From positions 56,975,949 through 57,039,948 of the forward strand of contig CP136065.1 of NCBI GenBank assembly GCA_032622095.1: 64,000 nucleotides of DNA, read 5' to 3'. The notes under the pieces are model-generated. The model saw only the letters and a list, made by a program, of their open reading frames with translations. It was not told where the DNA came from and did not search any database. This stretch comes from Siphonodentalium dalli. Lineage: Eukaryota > Mollusca > Scaphopoda > Gadilida > Siphonodentaliidae. Positions 11,642 to 24,137 of this stretch are shown in pieces (the stretch's first letter is position 1; every line of letters begins with the position of its first letter). The translations under genes were made by a program, and so were the position numbers.

Positions 11642-11710
11642 TCTAATACTGCAGTTATAAACTAATTTCAGTTTGTTCGCTTTCATAAGGATTTAATTAG
11701 TTTGATTTGG

Positions 11711-11831
11711 TATATGCAATCAATGTATTTTTTGTTGCATTTATGGGCTTATAAAATTGTAAGTGGCCGAACAACATACTGTATAAATTCGCAATATCCA
11801 TAATGCAACAAAAACACATTGATTGCATATA
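11711..11831. repeat. Foldback, ~35-bp arms
   Basis: Left arm starts tatatgcaatcaatgta and ends ttgcatttatgg; the right arm is its complement after a ~50-bp spacer. Single copy in the window, so its class cannot be assigned. Confidence 0.6.
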
Positions 11832-12624
11832 ATTATGCCCCCGGCACATTAATTTCAACATATAAGAAGGAATTATCTCAAATCTATCTTGTGTAAAAAA
11901 TCACAATTTCCGTTAGTCGAATATCCATTTCGAATGATTGGATGAAATTTATTGGCTGATTTTGCCAATGAAGAAAATGTGCGATAACAGAAGTTCAAGA
12001 CCGCTCAAGTCACGATTGACTTGAACGTAAATAAAATGAAACTGACGCAGAGATACAACAACTAACAATTGTATCATTAAAAATCTATTTTCGAATTGGA
12101 AAATAGAAATTAGATACTAAATGAATTTGACATGAAACCGCCTACAACATTGACATTTTGCAATTATATCACAAATTAGAAATTACGCCTTCGAAAATTA
12201 ATTTGAAGTTTGCCAATTTGCAGTAGGCTGTTAACCATCTAATTGTTACAGTTGAAGCCAGTTATCACCACAGCCATGTTATTTACGAACACTTTCAATT
12301 CACTGATAAAGGATCGGTAACTAAGGTCAGTTCAGATAAACACTCTAAGTAAATTCGTCCCGGGGACAGTTGACTTGCAAAAATGTTAACCCTTCCCGAA
12401 TTTCTATGCTGGTGACTCGTCCACTTACATCTTTACCTACATGTAGAAATACAAGCAACAAGCAACTAATTGTCCTAATTGTCCTATCAGAATTGAGAAA
12501 AATGAGAGGGAAACATACATGTAGAGGTGTAATTATATATTATATTTAGAAATATTTTCTACTCAGAAACTTATCACATACATTTCATTTCTGAGTTCCC
12601 TTGAATTCCAACAAAACCAATAGT
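11832..12624. other. Anonymous DNA
   Basis: Nothing recognisable. Confidence 0.4.
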
Positions 12625-12826
12625 TTAACCCTTTCATGATGGGAGCTGCACTGGTGCATCATTAAAGACACTGTGCCAGTGCATTCTCTTATATATGTGA
12701 GTCTCCCATATAAGAGAATGCACTGGCTTACAAGATCAAGGTAAATATTGTTAGGCATATATAAGAGAATGCATTGGCACAGGGTTTTCGCAAATGTTCA
12801 GGAAGCTCCCGTCATGAAAGGGTTAA
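12625..12826. mobile_element. Family C MITE C2
   Basis: TTAA on both sides with CCCTTTCATGATGGG / CCCGTCATGAAAGGG ends. It is short because the left hairpin is nearly closed on itself and the right one has lost its first arm. Confidence 0.85.
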
Positions 12827-12832
12827 AGCATG

Positions 12833-13128
12833 TACAGTAATGCCCTAATTAATCAACTCCTTAACCACAGCAGAATTATGGGTAACTTTTCAAGATTGTT
12901 GGAAATATGGCTTGTTGCCATTCATTGGAAAGCTCTCAGGGAGAGCTTTCCAATGAATGGCAACAAGCCATATTTCCAACTAAATCATGAAAAGTTACCC
13001 ATAATTCTGCTGTGGTTCCCCGAGAGTTTTCTGATAAATGGCAACAAGTCATATTTCCGACTAAATCCTGAAAAGTTACCCATAATTCTGCTGTGGTTAA
13101 GGAGTCTATTAATTAGGGAATTACTGTA
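12833..13128. mobile_element. Family A MITE A5, with duplicated right arm
   Basis: A full palindrome followed by a second, slightly different right arm (13018-13100), so it has one left and two right arms between TA flanks. It lies six bases after C2. Confidence 0.8.
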
Positions 13129-14226
13129 CAGCTCACTAATTATCAGTAACGTCAAACATTTTAAATTGTAAGTTTTAAACTGTAAATTTTAAAGTTTAAG
13201 GCCCTTAGTCATAATTAAATTTGCGCACCCGATGATGCACATTTTAAAACTGAGTGAAAAATAGTATGACTCACTCATTAGTTTAGTGAACAAGTGTGAA
13301 AATTAATGTGCTATGAAACACTCCGGTAGGGTGATCAAATAGAAATGGAGAATAATCTTGTTCAAAGTAGTTATTTTCACAAATAGTATATCTAAATTGA
13401 CAACACACACCATCATTCTTATGTATTAATTAAATGCAGTGACACTCGATGGTGAAATTGTTTTCATTAGTTTATAACCAACAGATGCATGCCGAATCGA
13501 GTAGTAAATATTTGCAATTGAGCATAGTTCAGACAATGTTTTTTCAATGGAGTCATACGGTCGATTTGCTTCAGATTTTCACAGTTTTAGTAGAATGTTA
13601 CATTCCTCCAATAATTGGCACAGCGCCTGAATACTAACTTATCAGTTTCATGCACCTGAACAAGTACATGCACATACTATGTCTTTAAAGGTACATGTAA
13701 ACTACTAAGTACTATTTTGAAGTCAGTAAACTATATATCAATGGCTGTTGATGTCAATTTTAATTAGTTTGAATTCATATCAGTGATGCCCATAACTATT
13801 GAAATACTATAATTATTACATTATCATTGACCAGCGCAAGTGTAGTAGATCTCAAATTACTTATCTTCACAAGTAAATAATTAGCAGTTACATTGTATCC
13901 TCTGTGTGTGTTGTATTTTATATCGTGGAGGTCATATAATCTACCCTCGGGTTTAGAATGGTAAATGCATGACATGGGATACATGATTTTGATCAAATTT
14001 TATGAAAATATTGTTGTCAGTTTTGAATTCACGCATCAGGCTCGCGAACTTAAATACGAGTATGGTATTGAAATTTCTACATGGGTGGAGATATCAGTTG
14101 CCTTAATGCCACCTTAAACAACCTTGCATCATGTCAATCTCTGTGATGTGCGCCTTCCACATTTATTGAATATCAATACAAGGCTGTGTCAGACAAGGCT
14201 TTCAATAGATTATCATGTTTTTCATA
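13129..14226. other. Anonymous DNA
   Basis: AT-rich with no supported exon or catalogued repeat. Confidence 0.4.
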
Positions 14227-14654
14227 TTAACCCTTTACCCGGCCAACAGAATGGCCCTGTGCCAATGCATTCTCTTATATATGCGAGTCGACCATAGGTT
14301 GCCTCACATATATAAGAGAATGCATTGGCTTAACACATTAAAAATTATAAAATTGTTAAAGAATGTAAGAAAAAATGGTAAAAAGTGTTAAAAGATTTTT
14401 TTTTAGGCCAATGCATCCTCTTATATATGCGAGGCGACCTATGGTCGACTCGATGCGAGGCGACCTATGGTTGACTCGCATATATAAGAGAATGCATTGG
14501 CACAGGGCATAACTGTAACCATCACAATGTGGTCAATGAGCCGGTTCCAATGATATCCATATTTGTATGGTTTTATTGAGACAGACCCAAGATAATTTAG
14601 GCTGTTGAAGCTTTATTTGGGCGTTTTTGGCCGTTTTGTTGGGTAAAGGGTTAA
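14227..14654 (+). mobile_element. Family B MITE B3
   Basis: TTAA-flanked and full length. A 20-bp duplication at the tip of the right hairpin ('gcgaggcgacctatgg' twice) again points to slippage at a palindrome centre. Confidence 0.85.
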
Positions 14655-15008
14655 ATCCCCTTTTCAATGGCTGTGTTTTATGATCTCTTGTTCCAAGTGC
14701 AAGCATATCAATATATGCTCAATATCATTAGATTCAATTCAGTAATGTGAAGCCTTCACCGTCAAGTAAGATAAAGATCAATGGAACATTTGTAATGTAT
14801 CATCAATAAAAACACTGTGCTGCGCTGTCAAAACTGTATAATGCAGCTGACATCACAAAGCTACACATACTGGCAGTAAGAATTTATTTTGCAGCTGACA
14901 TCACCTGCATTAAAATCATTATCAGGATGCAGAGAAACCCCAATAATCACAAATGTAGGGGACAAAAAGGTTATCAATGTTCAAGACAGTACAGTATAAA
15001 GCTTTAGC
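14655..15008. other. Anonymous DNA
   Basis: Nothing recognisable. Two close copies of 'gcagctgacatcac' lie near 14842-14905. Confidence 0.4.
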
Positions 15009-15560
15009 AAAGATGGGCCCACGTTTTAGATGTCCCTTTGTAAACACGTGGTTTTTTTTTCTTCTGTCTGTCTATCTGTCTTTATGTCAGTTCATACAGT
15101 GATGCTCTAAATAATCGACTCCTTAACCCCAGCAGAATTATGGGTAACTTTTCAGGATTTAGTCGGAAATATGGCTTGTTGCCATTCATCGGAAAGCTCT
15201 CGGGGAGAGCTTTCCGATGAATGGCAACAAGCCATATTTCCAACTAAATCCTGAAAAGTTACCCATAATTCTGCTGTGGTTTAGGAGTCGATTACTTGGG
15301 GCATTACTATATGTTAATGTTTCAGGATGATAACTTTTAGCTGTACTGAAATTAATTTACTGAAATTTGTTATGTAGGTTCAGTACCACAAAATATAGGT
15401 CAGTTTCGATTTCGGATTTCCGACTGCCCATTTTTACAAAAGGTACATAGCTATTTCTTGAAAATTTGTGTCGATTGTTGATTTAGAATTCAGTTTAAAA
15501 ATACTAATTGTGTGGACTGAAATTTTGTATGAAAGTGATGGCCATGCTAAAATGTTAAAA
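15009..15560 (+). mobile_element. Decayed pearl-like element, split by A6
   Basis: A 'cttctgtctgtctatctgtc' stretch precedes A6, and a single degraded core unit follows it ('ggatgataactttta', 'tatgtaggttcagtaccac', 'ataggtcagtttcga'). The order matches P2, so A6 probably inserted into an older pearl-like element. Confidence 0.45.
15095..15311. mobile_element. Family A MITE A6
   Basis: Complete palindrome with TA flanks. The right terminus reads CATTACTATA instead of CATTACTGTA, a change shared with A10 and A12. Confidence 0.85.
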
Positions 15561-15750
15561 TTAGCCGATTGGGCGACACTGTATCAGGCATGGTATATTA
15601 CTTTGTGTATCTTATTTTACATTGAATAAATAGTGTGTTTGGCTACTGTAAATTGCCCTATTTCCCATGTGAACTACATATTCTCATCAATTAGAATTTA
15701 GTCATCAACAGGTTAAAAGCATATATGTAGTTCATAACCCATGTACATGC

Positions 15751-17045
15751 ATTTTTAGCTCAACTTACTTTTGTAAGTTTGCGCTATTGCCATGGTTTGG
15801 CGTCCGTCGTCCGTGTGTCCGTCAACAATTTCCTTTCGCGCGGGCTACAGGTCGTACCTTTGGTCTGATCTTTATGAAATTTGTAATGAATGTTGACATT
15901 GACATGTAGATGGGAACGAGTCATTTTGGGGTCATTCGGCAAAAAAATATGGTTGCCAGTGGCCATCTTGGATTTCAAAATTCAATCCATTGGCGCGGGC
16001 TACAGATCGTACTGCTTGTCTGATCATCATGAAATTTGTCATGGATGTTAATATTGACATGTAGATGGGAACGAGTCATTTTGGTGTCATTTGGCCAAAA
16101 AACATGGCCGCCAGCAGCCATCTTGGATTTTATTCTTTGCATGACTAAATCCTTTGGCGGGCTACAGGTCGTAGCTTTTGTCAGATCTTCATGAAATTTG
16201 TCATGGATGATAACAATGACATGTAAATGGGAACGAGTCGTTTTGGGGTCATTCGGCCCAAAAACATGGCCGCCAGCAACCATCTTGGATTTTACTCTTT
16301 GCATGACTAAATCTTTTCGCGCGGGCTACAGGTCATACCTTTGGTCTGATCTTTATGAAATTTGTAATGGCTGTTGACATTGACATGTAGATGGGAACGA
16401 GTCATTTTGGGGTCATTCGGCAAAAAAACATGGCCACCAGTGGCCATCTTGGATTTCAAAATTCAATCCATTGGCGCGGGCTACAGGTCGTACTGCTTGT
16501 CTGATCATCATGAAATTTGTCATGGAAGTTAATATTGACATATAGATGGGAACGAGTCATTTTGGGGTCGTTCGGCCAAAAAACATCTTGGATTTTACTC
16601 TTTGCATGACTAAATCCTTTGGCGCAGGCTGCAGGTCGTAGCTTTGGTCAGATCTTCATGAAATTTTATCATGGATGTTAACAATGACATGTAGATAGGA
16701 ACGAGTCATGTTTTGGGGCCATTTGGCAAAAAAACATGGCTGCCAGCAGCCATCTTGGATTTTACTCTTTGCATGACTAAATCCTTTGGTGCGGGCTACA
16801 GGTCGTAGCTTTGGTCTGATCATTATGAACTTTGTAATGGCTGTTGACATTGACATGTAGATGGGATACGAGTTTTTTTCTGGTCACTCGGCAAAAAAAC
16901 ATGGCTGCCAGTGGCCATCTTGGTTTTTACTCTTTCCATAACTAGGCCTTTCAACTTTCCACATTCCTAATCACTCCATTGACTGTAACACATGAAATGT
17001 TTCCCTTTCCCAAGTTGAGCTACAGTGTCATTGACACTTTCATTT
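15751..17045 (+). mobile_element. Pearl/Helentron-like element G1 with seven ~160-bp core units
   Basis: Starts 'tttttagctcaactta', then 'gctattgccatgg' and a ccgtcgtccgtgtgtccg stretch. The core is seven tandem units (about 150-166 bp) each starting 'cgggctacaggtcgta' and containing 'gaaatttgtcatgga', 'gacatgtagatgggaacga' and 'gccatcttgga'. Two unit types alternate imperfectly: one ends 'tcaaaattcaatcc', the other 'actctttgcatgacta'. It closes with 'agttgagctac' and a tight hairpin agtgtca-t-tgacact followed by T-rich DNA. Known bivalve pearl/CvA elements have this plan, and some authors group them with Helitron-like transposons. No coding region is kept. Confidence 0.75.
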
Positions 17046-17640
17046 AATTTTCTTGTCAATTTATTGCTTTGGAAAAGGTTTCTATAGCTAGTATTATGGA
17101 GCTCCTTCCTGGGCATATTTCAGGTAAGTGATTGTGGCGCTCCCAATATTTTTCAAATAGACCAGGTGAACGGACAGGCCTGGAAGATTTAGTTTTTGAA
17201 AACTTTTCCATGACTAATATATCAGTGCTGAAATGTTAAAATAAATCAAGCAGACGCCGCAGCATCCTGTGTGGTACATTACTTTGTGTATCTTATTTAA
17301 CATTGATTAAATGAGGTGTTTGGCTACAAATTACTAAGTGCCTTGTTAGTTCAGACGACCATCTTTGAAAGGAAGACATAATCTGGCGGAAATTAAGCTG
17401 CAATCGGCCTTGTCAATATCCATAGCGTGTGCCTACAGCTGGTGTCTGGATTGGCCCACACACCTCATTTGGGATACTGTATACCGTCCCCACAAACGTG
17501 CCAAATGAACCTTTATGCTGGCAGGAAATTAATAGACTATCGATGAATCGCATTGATTATGAACCATTGGCTGAAGGATGAGACACCAAGTAAGCATGTA
17601 CGTGCCAGGGCTCTATATTAAGTGTAGAATCCTGAAACTT
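17046..17640. other. Anonymous DNA
   Basis: Nothing recognisable. Confidence 0.4.
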
Positions 17641-17860
17641 TTTCGATGATGAAAGATGATGATTGATCTGTTAAAATACTAGTGTCGCTGTCTGGTGAAA
17701 CGGGACACCTTGCATTGAGTAAAAGAGATGCTATATCGCGTGTGGAAACCCAAACATTTTTCGATATGGCCATAAAGATGATGATTTATCTGTTAATACT
17801 AGTGTTGCTGTGTGGTGAAATGGGACACCTTGCAGGGAAATACGAAGCTTTGTTATTGAA
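17641..17860 (+). repeat. ~120-bp tandem duplication
   Basis: Two units containing 'actagtg(t)cgctgt(c/g)tgg', 'gaaa(c/t)gggacaccttgca' and 'gatgatgatt(g/t)atctgtta'. The copies differ by roughly 10 percent. Confidence 0.65.
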
Positions 17861-17881
17861 GAGCAAGTTGTTGACAGAGTA

Positions 17882-18006
17882 TACAGTAATGCCCTCGGGG
17901 AGAGCTTTCCAATGAATGGCAACAAGCCATATTTCCGACTAAATCCTGAAAAGTTACCCATAATTCTGCTGTGGTTAAGAGGTCGATTACTTAGGGCATT
18001 ACTGTA
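17882..18006. mobile_element. Family A half-element A7
   Basis: Keeps the first ~13 bp of the left end (CAGTAATGCCC), then jumps to the palindrome centre (tcggggagagctttcc) and continues with a full right arm. TA is present on both sides. The same junction and the same 'aagaggtcga' variant occur in A11, so this is a transposition-competent deletion derivative rather than a random truncation. Confidence 0.85.
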
Positions 18007-18039
18007 GTTACAAGAACCTCTGCATGAAGACCTTGTTTG

Positions 18040-18560
18040 TCAGTCTCCATGGAAACTTTGCTTTTGAAGAGCTAGTTGTTGACATTATAGCTACCGTAGC
18101 TGATCGGCAACATTTACTACATGAACATAGTTAGGCAAGCATCATGTCTAGTCTGTACAATGTTGGTTGATGGGAATTCCGGGTTGATGCTACACTGGTA
18201 GAGCATATGTCAAGTGAGATACATTGCTGATCCAACAGGATGCTTTTAATGCATTCCATGACTCTCTAATTGAAATTCAGGACATGGACCAGACGATGTT
18301 GGCGCAGGTTCAAACTCAGGCTTAGGAAATAAAAGAGGCTCAGCTTTTGAAGAGCTAGTTGTTGATATTATAGCTAGCTGAGCTGAATCAATTATTACAT
18401 CATGTCTAGTCTGTACCATGATGGTTGATGGGAATTTTGGGTGTCGCGACACTGGTAGAGCGTAAGTTGAGTGAGATTACATTGCTTATCTGACGGGATG
18501 TTTGTCATGTGGCTCATTCCTCGACACTCTAAATGAAATTCAAAGCATATCCTTGTCTAA
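18040..18560 (+). repeat. ~290-bp tandem duplication
   Basis: Two units sharing 'cttttgaagagctagttgtt', 'catgtctagtctgtac' and 'ctctaa(t/a)tgaaattca'. Unit 1 is about 18047-18280 and unit 2 about 18345-18545. Divergence is visible throughout and no reading frame is preserved. Confidence 0.65.
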
Positions 18561-18774
18561 GACTGCGAATACTCTCTACCCCTACTAGAGCAAAAAAAAA
18601 AAATAAGTGTATTTCTTAAAATAATGACCTACTCACATTTGTTAAGGTTGACCTTCCTACATGTAGCTAAATCCAACTTACCAATACATGTACATGTATC
18701 AGTATGTTTAATATGAGAATAAATCGGACATAAATGACGTTCATCTCCGCGCCTCGACCATGAAACCGGCAACA

Positions 18775-19221
18775 TTAAAGGAACGCTCAATCCGATCAGA
18801 GGGTTCCCATATCATCAAGATACAAAAACAACAATTCTTTAAAAAATACGCTTTAGTTATCAGAATCGATTAATTGCAACATAATAATGCTAACAACGTG
18901 AATTATGGTACAAAATTTCCCAAAACGTGGTATTTATCAACATTTTGTTCAACGAAATATCGCTATATTATCACTTGAGTGTTAATGAAATTTGGCCGTA
19001 TTACCACTTGTTTTTAGAGTTATCCGCAATTTTGACCAAGACCATCCGTTTGATGGCGTGATTCTGGGCCACAAACAATTGAAACAACAAACTTCAAAAA
19101 TCGATATCTGATCACTCTGAGCGTTGATGGGTAGGTTCCTCGACTCGAATCAAATATATTTTACCGTCGAAGCCAAAGAAATAGTAATTTAGGGGTGTTT
19201 AATCAGATTGAGTACCTTTAA
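18775..19221 (+). mobile_element. Family H element H1 (TTAA-flanked)
   Basis: TTAA-AGGAACGCTCAATCCGAT at the left and ATTGAGTACCT-TTAA at the right. A reverse-orientation relative (H2, 60.6 kb) inserted inside a family F copy confirms the boundaries. The interior contains 'tcgattaattgc', 'gagttatccgc' and 'aaaaatcgatatctg'. It is ~447 bp with no coding capacity. The 'tcgattaattgc' block is complementary in H2, as expected for inverted copies. Confidence 0.7.
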
Positions 19222-19335
19222 AAATAAGCATCACACATATGACAAGACAAGCTCTGTCTGTTTCTGAATAAACTTTGTAAGTCTTTTTTTCCTGATTAAT
19301 GGATTCTAGGACGAGTGGCATGTATTAAACACAGT

Positions 19336-20546
19336 GACACGTGTGAACGGGTTTGTCAATACGGCACTTGTGCCAAATTGCCAACGCGGGAGGTTAGAAC
19401 TCAAGGCTGTGCATGCGTCTCATTGTCCCCTGATCCGATCTTAAGCACAATAACTCAAACAAATATTAACCGATTTAAATAATTTTTAAACGCCCGTTTG
19501 AAAAAACGGCCGTATTATAGTATTGGTCCGTCCGTCCGTCTGTCCGGGCGTCCGTTAACCTGGTTTCCGGATGATAACTTTAGTTAGATTGAACCAAATT
19601 TAATAAAATTTGGTATGTGGGTTTATTAGCCGAAAAGTAAGTTCAAGTTTGAATTTGGGTTCCGCCCGCCAATTTTCACCGGAGTTATGCCCCTTATTTG
19701 ATGTTTTTTGACTTAGAAAATCCTTGAAATTTGTTGTCCGGATGATAACGTTTTATGATAGTTTATCGGAATGAATCCAAATTTGGTATATTACTTTCTC
19801 CCACCAAAACACAGGTCAAGTTCGAACTTGGGTTCTGTCCGACCATTTTTGGCAGAGTTATGCCCCTTTTTCGACTCAGAAAATTCAGTTTTTCTTATGT
19901 TTTTTGGTTTCCGGATGATAACTCGATTTTGGAATGTTTATACGCAAAACCCGTTTTTTGTGGATTACATATATCGAAATACAGCTCAAGTCCGAATTTC
20001 GTTTTAATCTGATAATTTTTGCGAGAGTTATGGCCCCTTTTTTGACGTAATTTGACTTAGAAAATCCCTGAAATTTGTTGTCCGGATGATAACTTTAGTT
20101 AGAGTGAACCGATATCAATCAAATTTGGTATGTGGGTTTATTAGGAGAAAAGACAGCTCAAGTTCGAATTTGGGTTCTGTCCGCCAATTTTCCCCAGAGA
20201 GGGCGTATTTTGCACACCCAGCGTAGCTCTTGTTTGTTTATGAGTTGGTTGCCACCATATCTCAGACGAGTTCGAAAACCAGTTTTGTCCGATTTTTCTT
20301 ACCTACATGTAAGTTATGCCCCTTAGTTTTGACAATTTCTCGCCATTTTTTTGTCATAAGTGCAATAACTCGAACAAATATCAACCTGTTTCAATAACAC
20401 TGCCAATCTCAGAGTTAGCCATCTTAGAGTTATCCATCTTGGAGATAGCCACCATTTCGCGGGACACTGTGGGCCGGGCGACCTTTTATTCTATCCTTCC
20501 ACACTGGCAGTTGTGCCGTATTGAAAAACCCAATCACACACGTGTC
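19336..20546. mobile_element. Inverted-repeat unit enclosing a pearl-like array
   Basis: A ~40-bp arm with gacacgtgtga, gggtttgtcaatacggcac and tgcca at 19336-19375 is matched by its complement at 20505-20546 (about 80 percent). Between the arms lies the P2 array. No flanking target duplication could be fixed, so whether the arms and array moved as a unit is unresolved. Confidence 0.5.
19489..20330 (+). mobile_element. Pearl-like tandem-core element P2
   Basis: Opens with 'aaacgcccgtttgaaa' and 'acggccgtattatag' (a GC hairpin), then gtccgtccgtctgtccg. About 3.5 units start 'ttccggatgataac' at 19566, 19737, 19912 and 20081 (periods 169-175 bp), each with 'tttggtat(g/a)t' and 'gagttatgcccc'. 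It closes near 'gcgtagctcttgtttg', similar to the 'cacctcttgttt' end of P3. Short frames in the array are not genes. Confidence 0.6.
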
Positions 20547-21015
20547 GATCTGTTATTTGCATGTTGTACATTATTAGTTCTGATAGGATTGAATGAGGCA
20601 TACCGGGAAGCATGTTCGAAATTCTCTCGGGGTCTGTGTTATACATATGTAAATCTTCCTTACGAAGCGTCAGTCTTCCACTCCCCACGTATATCGATCT
20701 GACTGATCGTCTTGCTCTCCCGATGTCTGGTGTGACTCTAATTTGACTTTGACATGAAAGGTAATGAACACTACTAGCACTTGAATGATGTTTTCAGTCA
20801 ATTTATCTGAATTCCTTCCATCACCATATAAAGCAGGGTCATAAACATTCAATTTCCTGTGAAGGGAGTGTCTGAATGTTACATTGCTGGACAAATTAAT
20901 CAATAAGTTTTCCTACCTCGGAGGGTAATTCCGAAGAAATATGAGAAAGTGTTGGTCTCATTTGGCACTGAGCTACAGTTATTTAGTGCCTTTGACACAA
21001 GGAATGGTATTGTGT
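20547..21015. other. Anonymous DNA
   Basis: A 128-codon frame (20316-20702) begins in the pearl-like array and runs through the inverted-repeat arm. Composition and origin argue against a gene. Confidence 0.4.
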
Positions 21016-21093
21016 TTAACCCTTTCTATACTAAATAGTTATCGACAAGTATAGACAATTAAATGTTCAGATAATAAGTTCAACAAACGACCT
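21016..21093 (+). mobile_element. Family F fragment F3
   Basis: TTAACCCTTTCTATACTAAA followed by ~55 bp of F sequence to 'gttcaacaaacgacc'; the rest is missing. Confidence 0.65.
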
Positions 21094-21119
21094 ATTGGTT
21101 TTTGGTTGATATGGAATCT

Positions 21120-23133
21120 TTTTGAAATGCAATTTAGGTAGGGCTCGAATCGAATACATGCATTGGAGTTATTTCCCAGTGAAATTTACCCTTTGTGTTG
21201 TCTTTCCTCCACCCGTAAAACTGAAGCTGTGATATGGCCTAGTGGCTGAAACAATGAGAAACCCCAAAAACCTTCAAGTCACCTTATAACCTGAGGCCTT
21301 AGTGGATATATGATATCCTATATTTAGAGGAGCGGTATTGACCAGATATTTTCAAGTTTAATTTGTTCTTGAAACACAGAAAAATTATATATCATACGCA
21401 AATAAATGAAATCCGCTTCATTTTCTGCACTGCTGTAAAATTTGAAATGTTGCGGTTGCTATGTAAACTGCGTGCAAACAATGCAAGCATATTTTGAGGA
21501 AAAACAAATTTAATCATAGTCTAAGAACTTAAAACTGATGGTGAAGATACTGTTTTGGTGTTATTTTGGTATATCTATGTTCTAACTATTCCAGTATAAA
21601 GGTTATATGGATTTTTTTGCCATTTTGGGGTGAAAATCTGTGATTTTTGCTCAAAATGAGATAATTTTGTAATTGGAATATTTATTAAATACTTCATTGG
21701 TTGTAATGATATTTTTTACAAATTAAGATATCTCCAATTGTGTACGTCAAATATTTCTCAATAGACCTGCCGAAAATGCCCAAAATACAGAGAAATATGA
21801 GAAATACATGTTTCCTTGGAAACGATATTGAAAATACAAATAAATTGACATTATATTAGAAGTAAATGATTCTCTTGTGGCCTTTCAGCTTTGGTTCAAG
21901 CCTTGAAATAGTGTGTCTGTCATTTGCAGAATGAGGTCCCCAGAGGGTGAATTTAGTGATGCTACCCCGCTACTATGTGGGGTAGCATCACTAAATTCAC
22001 CCTCTGGGGACCTCATTCTGCAAATGACACACACACTATTTCAAGGCTTGCTTTGGTTGCTCTAGATGTGTGCCACTGTGCTATGGCAATAGTCACGGAC
22101 CATCTGTTCCCGTAATCTTGCAATTTTTTGCTGCTCGATGGCTTTAAGGGTATTAGAACGGACAGGCATAATCAATAAAGCAAAGCTGTATTCGATCCCC
22201 TATTAATGTAAAATATTCAGCATAGTGCTGAAGTGCATAAAATATTCTGCAGGGTTCGAATCGCGATATTAAAGTGCAGATTTGTGATTCACGCACAGGC
22301 AATCATCACATGGCAAGTTACTTGCCAGCATTTGGTTGTTTTTACATGAGGTGGCGTGAATTCCCAGTGAAATATTTACTCTTTGCTCCCTCCACCAGTA
22401 AAACTTGACATTGTGATATGACCTAGCGGATGAAACAATGTAAGAAACCCCAATAAACCAAAACAAACCATCCACCACCAGCCTTCAATTAAGTCACCTG
22501 GTAAACTGAGGCTTTAGTGGATATGATGTTTTCTGAATTATCTCATGGTCTAGCAGTATGGGTTGCTCTGTCAGTGTGACACTTTGGTAGCTGCAGGCCA
22601 TCTAATGCCGTTCCCATAATCATGCAATCTTATGCAGCTGGATGTCTGTAAGGGTATTAGGACAGGCATAATCAATAAAGTAAAGCTCAATATTCCTCCC
22701 TATTAACTTATAATATTTAGCTTATTAGTGCTGAAGTTCATAAAATCTTCTGCATGGCATGATTTCCCAATGAAATTTACCCTCTGCATGGTCTTTCCTC
22801 CACCTAAAACTTGACATGGTGATATGGCCTCGTGGTTAAAATGACTGGAAACCCCAATAACCAAAACAGACCAACAGCCAACAAGTCACCTGGTAAACTG
22901 AGGCCTAATGATAGTGTGGATATGATATTTTCAGTATTATCTCATGGTCTAGCAGCCTGTGTTGCTCTGTCAGTGTGACATTTTGGTAGCTGCGGGCCAT
23001 CTGATGGCTTTCCCGTAATCATACAATATTATGCGGCTGGATGGCTGAAAGGGTATTAGAACAGACATAATCAATAAAGTAAAGCTCAGTATTCCTCCCT
23101 ATTAACGCCAAATATCTGCATCCTTACAGCTTA
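21120..23133 (+). repeat. Diverged ~400-500-bp tandem family M
   Basis: One partial copy (about 21120-21330) and three consecutive ones (about 22052-22540, 22541-22935, 22936-23133). Shared markers are 'gggtattag(a)', 'cataatcaataaag', 'cctccctattaa', 'gtgatatg(g/a)cct' and 'acctggtaaactgagg'. Copies differ by 10-20 percent with indels; no frame is conserved. D1 is inserted at the start of the first full copy. The 21331-21888 part is anonymous. Confidence 0.65.
21897..22050. mobile_element. Family D hAT-type MITE D1 (8-bp TSD)
   Basis: A perfect-looking palindrome with termini CAAGCCTTGAAATAGTGTG and complement. It is flanked by the 8-bp direct repeat ctttggtt (21889-21896 and 22051-22058). 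An 8-bp duplication with CA...TG termini fits the hAT superfamily. The central hairpin is 'gcagaatgaggtcccc' to 'ggggacctcattctgc'. It is the one-hairpin form of the family. Confidence 0.85.
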
Positions 23134-24137
23134 GTGTTCAAGGTGTTAGAACATTTTCCGGCAACTCCATCAATTGTCATTAGTGTTAATATCTTTCCCT
23201 CTTCTCATCTCAGTCGCTCTGGGTGTTTCACGGTAATAGCAGACATGATTGGCGCAAAAGCCCTAGATACGCTTCCTTTTTACGAAAACACAATTCTTTT
23301 GACGATAACTACATTTGGAAGAAAGCCCCCCTCCCAAGTGACTTAGTCTGTAAGATGTAAGGTTCATAATGATAATGTCATCATAAGAAATCCAGTGATG
23401 GCAAAGCTGGTTCGATTCCCGATAAGAACGGACTTTGTGATCCAGACTAATGTATGATAACCTGGATTGTGTATCAGAGCTTGTTTGTCAGTTGTTTTCA
23501 GGGGATGGGGGAGGGGTGGGGTCAATGGTTTCTATGTAATGAGAAGCCCAAAATTAGTTTACATATAAGTTCCTATTCCATTATGTGATAGACTCCGTAG
23601 AGAAGTCGGGCATGCATGCGCAGCAATGGGTGCAGCAGCATCAACTGTCCCGCGGTGTTCAGTTCAGTGATTATAGTTTGGACTGATTTAGCAGAGAACA
23701 TTTTTTATTGGTCCTGTAACAGAGGTGAAAATCAATGAGCCGATTGGCACCTCTGGAAGAGATTGAAAATGTTTATTATATAACGGAAGGAACTAGCTAC
23801 ATATTCTATATAGAGACATTTAATCACATTGTGTTACATTGCGCCTATTATAGTGTTCACCCACACACTTTATATCTTGTCTATTAGTTTGAGCTATTCT
23901 AGGTTCTAACATTGATGCCTATAGACTCTATGGATAAAATCTGATGTTATTGGCTATAAAATGTCAGGACATGCCAGCAACTGCATCGTGATGGTGAAAA
24001 TTAATATGGTTTTTGTGTGTCTTTTGATATCATGTAATAGCGCTATTTTACAGCCATAAGAGGATTGTAAACACCAATTGAGTCATTGACATAGGTACTG
24101 CTGAGTTATCTATTCTGGTTATGTTAGTATAAGAGAT
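23134..24137. other. Anonymous DNA
   Basis: No exon or catalogued repeat. Confidence 0.4.

Noticed and set aside
15975-16304. 109-codon minus-strand frame in the G1 array
   Set aside because: Repeats the same peptide with the 160-bp units and has stops in other units: a by-product of the tandem repeat.
20316-20702. 128-codon plus-strand frame as a gene
   Set aside because: It starts in a pearl-like repeat and crosses an inverted-repeat arm; no domain and no splice or start context.
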